Shown here in pieces: positions 61,397-64,000 of a DNA stretch of 64,000 nt. Location: assembly GCF_000770675.1 (NCBI RefSeq), contig NZ_AVBG01000002.1:186001-250000 (forward strand), given 5' to 3'. A program made the translations under genes and the position numbers. The stretch's first letter is position 1. Every line of letters begins with the position of its first letter. The notes beneath the pieces are model-generated. The model made no database searches. It was not told the DNA's origin and saw only the letters and a list, made by a program, of their open reading frames with translations. Origin of the DNA: Pontibacillus chungwhensis BH030062 (lineage in GTDB: Bacteria > Bacillota > Bacilli > Bacillales > BH030062).

Positions 61397-61406
61397 ATTG
61401 GAACAA

Positions 61407-61441
61407 CAAAACCTCAGAACTCATGGTGAGTTCTGAGGTTT
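61407..61441 (+). terminator. Terminator after the CAP gene
   Basis: AAAACCTCAGAACTC pairs perfectly with GAGTTCTGAGGTTTT around a 5-base loop. Confidence 0.9.
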
Positions 61442-61533
61442 TCATGCTTTTTGTGGTCAATGTTGCTTCGATCTGCGGTTACGTCATTCCGACATCGCTT
61501 TCGTCACTCCTTCAGCCCTCTTTAGGTATAAGT

Positions 61534-61574
61534 AAAAGACCCCCTCGAGTTCATCAACTCAAGGGGGGTCTTTA
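61534..61574 (-). terminator. Terminator of the 104-residue hypothetical gene
   Basis: AAAGACCCCCTCGAGTT and AACTCAAGGGGGGTCTTT form a long stem with one mismatch; T-run on the minus strand. Confidence 0.85.
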
Positions 61575-61578
61575 TCAT

Positions 61579-61893
61579 TTATGATTGCTGGGCAAGTTCT
61601 TCTTTGCTTTCTAACTCAACGACATTGCGTTGTTCATTGTGGCGATTGACGGTTTTTACGTCAAGCTTACCATCAAACTTCTCACCTTCTTGGGTTGTGA
61701 ACGTAACTTCGACATCTTTACTCTCGTCTTTTCGATCTTCAAACATTTCATATTGCTCTACGTTATTTAACGTTAAGTCACAGTGTTTCTTTCCATCTAC
61801 CTGTGTAATTACATACGTTCCATGAGCAAATCGGATCGATTCGCCGCTTTTAGTCATGTATACATCTTTTAATTCTTGTTCTTTTGCTGGCAT
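61579..61893 (-). CDS. Hypothetical protein (104 aa)
   Basis: A 104-residue acidic, hydrophilic protein with alternating charged and beta-prone segments (ESIRFAHGTYVITQVDGKKH, DLTLNNVEQYEMF, DVEVTFTTQEGEKFDGKLDV). No signal peptide or membrane helix is visible. GGAGGGATCAAGG precedes the ATG, and a strong terminator follows, so the gene is real. I do not recognise a family; the composition suggests a small beta-barrel or sandwich. Confidence 0.75.
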   Translation of the reverse strand: MPAKEQELKDVYMTKSGESIRFAHGTYVITQVDGKKHCDLTLNNVEQYEMFEDRKDESKDVEVTFTTQEGEKFDGKLDVKTVNRHNEQRNVVELESKEELAQQS

Positions 61894-62029
61894 TCCTTGA
61901 TCCCTCCATGAAAAATTTGACTTGTACTGTCTTCAATTGACGTTTTCTTCACTTTTTAAACCTATTTAGCGGTTGCACCAAGTTGAACTGGTCCCCATAT
62001 GATACTAAAACGCTTGATATGGGAGGCTT

Positions 62030-62767
62030 TTGAACAAGGTGAACAAACTTCCTTTTTTTCACAAACCGTTAGCTCTATTTTTATTAGAAATGTGTGAGAT
62101 TACGTACGAGCAATACAAACAGAAAGGGTTATTTGCTATTCCAAAGGGGTTTACATTAGTTGAATCTTTCAAAGCAGCCTCCATACAAGAGATGGAATGG
62201 TTCGGCTTTATTATTGAAAGTGATGACGCTGTTGTCATTGCATTTCGCGGGACGCAGTCAGAACCCGACTGGATTGCGGACGCGCGCGTATATCAAACGC
62301 CATTTCCCTACCTTGAGGACGCCGGTCTCGTTCATACTGGGTTCTTAACTGTTTATGATTCCTGCCGAGATGCCATTTTTGAAGCATATAAGAAGGTTTC
62401 ACCTCATAAGACCCTATATATAACCGGTCACAGTCTAGGTGCAGCATTGGCCACCCTTCATGCCCTTGATGCAGCCATACACACCCCCTTCAATCAAATC
62501 GTCATGTATAACTACGCCAGTCCCCGAGTTGGGGATAAAGAATTCACGATTCAATATCGTAAACACGTGCCAATTAGTATCCGCTTCGTGAATGTCCATG
62601 ACATTGTCACTAAAGTACCTCCGACCATCATCTATTGCCCAATTACGAAACAAGTTTGGTATTATGCTCATGTGAAATCTCAAAGCTCATTCTCTATTCA
62701 AACAGAATCCATAGCAGGCAATCATAGCCTCGTCACATACAAGAAAGGAATCGAGCGATTTATGTAA
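62030..62767 (+). CDS. Lipase family protein (class 3, alpha/beta hydrolase)
   Basis: A 245-residue alpha/beta hydrolase. VVIAFRGTQSEPDWIADARV (near 68-87) is the class 3 lipase oxyanion region, GHSLG (133-137) holds nucleophile S135, VNVHDIVTKVPP supplies the aspartate and GNHSLVTY the histidine. No signal peptide is present, so it may be intracellular or exported by another route. The start is TTG at 62030, right after GGGAGG (short spacing); GTG at 62039 is an alternative. Confidence 0.85.
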   Translation: MNKVNKLPFFHKPLALFLLEMCEITYEQYKQKGLFAIPKGFTLVESFKAASIQEMEWFGFIIESDDAVVIAFRGTQSEPDWIADARVYQTPFPYLEDAGLVHTGFLTVYDSCRDAIFEAYKKVSPHKTLYITGHSLGAALATLHALDAAIHTPFNQIVMYNYASPRVGDKEFTIQYRKHVPISIRFVNVHDIVTKVPPTIIYCPITKQVWYYAHVKSQSSFSIQTESIAGNHSLVTYKKGIERFM

Positions 62768-62957
62768 TTCTCATGATGTCAGATGCCTAGTCTGCAAAAT
62801 TGTACAAAATTCTTCTTCATTTGGTATAACTAAACCTCAGATTCCCGCATACAATATATTAGAATATTCAGATAATATAAAGTTAGGGGCCCCTTCTCTA
62901 TCTTTTGTCGGTGAACATGAGCTTCGTGTAATCAATCCTTAGAGAGGTGTGACGAAT

Positions 62958-63425
62958 ATGTTATCGATTAAGACTCTGAAGCCCTTTTATGTTAAACAAG
63001 AAACACGAAACATCCGAATTATGCTAGCTTATCAGTATTTCACTATTCACATTGATGGTGACGTTTATCAATTTGTCCCTGTTGAAGGTAGAGAAATCGT
63101 TGTAAATCGAAAAACAAAACGCATTGAAAACGAGAAAGATATCCTCGTTTTCCAAAAAGGGAAACATATGATTCAGATTTCCATTGCAGAACTATTAGAT
63201 ATACCGGAATTCTTAACACACGTTCACTCTATAGCCCATCGTTATTTAACAAAGCAGCTGCCTGTAACATTAGAGAAATCAGGTGATGTGATTTATGAAT
63301 TAGAACGTCAAAATGCTATGAGACTTATTGATCAAGCGATTGACCACAACGATAAGGAAGCATTCTTAGAACTGTGCGACTATATGAACGAGAACTTCAC
63401 AGTCTCACATGAAACGCAAAAATAA
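62958..63425 (+). CDS. IDEAL-domain protein
   Basis: A 155-residue cytoplasmic protein. The C-terminal segment ERQNAMRLIDQAIDHNDKEA followed by FLELCDYMNENF fits the short IDEAL motif found in several Firmicute proteins of unknown role. The N-terminal about 110 residues resemble a conserved YpiB/ComK-regulatory-like beta-rich domain only vaguely (YQFVPVEGREIVVNRKTKRI). AGAGAGGTGTGA precedes the ATG at 62958; a GTG at 62949 is rejected because it overlaps that site. Confidence 0.7.
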   Translation: MLSIKTLKPFYVKQETRNIRIMLAYQYFTIHIDGDVYQFVPVEGREIVVNRKTKRIENEKDILVFQKGKHMIQISIAELLDIPEFLTHVHSIAHRYLTKQLPVTLEKSGDVIYELERQNAMRLIDQAIDHNDKEAFLELCDYMNENFTVSHETQK

Positions 63426-63506
63426 CCCCAATCACTTCAGCGCTTTTTATTGAGGTAGCAAAAACCTCTCGAGGGAGCGTTATGAAGTGATGGGGCCTAT
63501 TTTTTA
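63426..63506. terminator. Large branched terminator between convergent genes
   Basis: CCCCAATCACTTCA (63426-63439) pairs with TGAAGTGATGGGG (63483-63495), enclosing an inner GAGGT/ACCTC hairpin. A-rich and T-rich flanks on both sides allow use in either direction. It overlaps the end of helD. Confidence 0.75.
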
Positions 63507-64000
63507 CTTATACGTATAATAGTCTGAAGGAATCTCTCGAATAAATCGACTTGGTTCATCCATCGCCATCAAGATTAGTTCGTGCATGGCTCTCGTACAA
63601 GCTGTGTAAAATAATTTCCGGTCCAGTTGAAACTGATAGTTTTTATCTGACGCATTATAGAGAACCACTGCATCAAATTCAATTCCTTTCGCTAAATAAA
63701 CGGGAATAACGAGAATCCCTTTCGTAAACGTGTACGTATCTTTATCCATAAGGCGGACAGGAATGTCACATGACGCTAGTAATTCATAAGCTTCACGGGT
63801 TTCTTCAGCTGTTTTACAAATAATTGCGATGGTGTCATACTTCTTTTCCCCAAGGCGATACAACTCTTTTATTAAAGTATCCTGCTGGTCTTCTTGATTA
63901 TCTGTACGTATAACAGACGGCAGTGAGCCTTCCCGGTTAAATGGTTCAATAGCTTCACCACCTGGAATCATCCCTTTGGTAAACTCAATAATTTGACGCG
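63504..64000 (-). CDS. helD: RNA polymerase recycling helicase HelD, C-terminal part (5' end outside window)
   Basis: The last about 165 residues of a superfamily 1 (UvrD/DNA helicase IV-like) ATPase. In frame from the window edge it reads RQIIEFTKGMIPGGEAIEPF, then TDNQEDQQDTLIKELYRL, IAIICKTAEETREAYELL, VIPVYLAKGIEFDAVVLYNA (motif V) and RKLFYTACTRAMHELILMA (motif VI). These are the C-terminal helicase motifs of HelD, which removes stalled RNA polymerase from DNA in Firmicutes. The gene is cut by the window end, not broken. It is convergent to the IDEAL-domain gene. Confidence 0.85.
   Translation of the reverse strand, partial: RQIIEFTKGMIPGGEAIEPFNREGSLPSVIRTDNQEDQQDTLIKELYRLGEKKYDTIAIICKTAEETREAYELLASCDIPVRLMDKDTYTFTKGILVIPVYLAKGIEFDAVVLYNASDKNYQFQLDRKLFYTACTRAMHELILMAMDEPSRFIREIPSDYYTYK

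Noticed and set aside
61442-61533. Extra small gene between the CAP lipoprotein and the 104-residue protein
   Set aside because: The short frame there starts within the CAP coding region and crosses its terminator.
1-64000. tRNA, rRNA, prophage or IS transposase genes
   Set aside because: No tRNA cloverleaf with a GTTCRANNC arm, no conserved rRNA segment and no transposase or integrase motif was seen while reading both strands; a tRNAscan run would be decisive.

Overview
The window reads as a chromosomal segment of a spore-forming, moderately halophilic member of the Bacillaceae (Halobacillus/Pontibacillus/Virgibacillus-like). The evidence is strong Gram-positive ribosome binding sites (AGGAGG type), many intrinsic terminators, a probable small acid-soluble spore protein, gene pairs in Bacillus-like order (ypmR-ypmS; nadR/nifS divergent from nadBCA; cssRS divergent from an htrA-type protease; natKR beside natAB) and several osmotic or ion-stress transporters (two BCCT carriers, a CPA-type antiporter, NatAB). 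The species call is inference. I see no rRNA, tRNA, prophage, IS transposase or CRISPR array.

Layout. 1-6.3 kb: partial AI-2E-family permease, an MFS transporter, brnQ with a long leader and a CodY-like box, a small unknown gene and a cation/proton antiporter. 6.3-13.6 kb: zinc-independent oxidoreductase, a 20-bp tandem array, a divergent BCCT transporter, recQ, a gamma-glutamylcyclotransferase-like gene and interspersed snapback repeats. 13.6-20.2 kb: acyl-CoA thioesterase, a kynU-kynA-like pair, natK-natR and natA-natB. 20.2-26 kb: ABC-F protein, ywbE, a DJ-1/PfpI protein, a monooxygenase-fold protein and a two-component system. 26-34 kb: HtrA and PrsA (secretion stress), alanine symporter, renalase-like flavoprotein, spore protein, and a MATE pump with its MarR regulator. 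34-41.2 kb: proC, nadR and nifS divergent from nadB-nadC-nadA, and a YdjM-like hydrolase. 41.2-48.5 kb: methionine gamma-lyase, a precise 21-bp minisatellite, LysE exporter, a Rv2525c-like protein, an EAL phosphodiesterase behind a structured attenuator, and an FAD-Rieske protein. 48.5-64 kb: asnB, ypmR-ypmS, a glycine-betaine-type BCCT, Hsp20, an MFS gene with a probable ATT start, ugd plus glycosyltransferase, cysteine synthase, CAP lipoprotein, lipase, an IDEAL-domain protein and the 3' end of helD.

How the genes work together. De novo NAD synthesis from aspartate (nadB, nadC, nadA) sits across a compact shared control region from its cysteine desulfurase and repressor. CssRS-HtrA-PrsA forms an extracytoplasmic folding-stress unit. 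Three good catabolite-responsive elements lie upstream of amino-acid uptake or breakdown genes (alanine symporter, kynUA, methionine gamma-lyase), suggesting a common carbon-catabolite theme.

The most unusual content is non-coding. There are two different 20/21-bp tandem arrays. There is a family of about 110-190 bp snapback elements whose arms differ between copies but stay complementary within each copy. There is a second repeat family bounded by AAAAGCG and GGAGCTAGAT. There is also an unclassified leader with a terminator in front of a cyclic-di-GMP phosphodiesterase gene.
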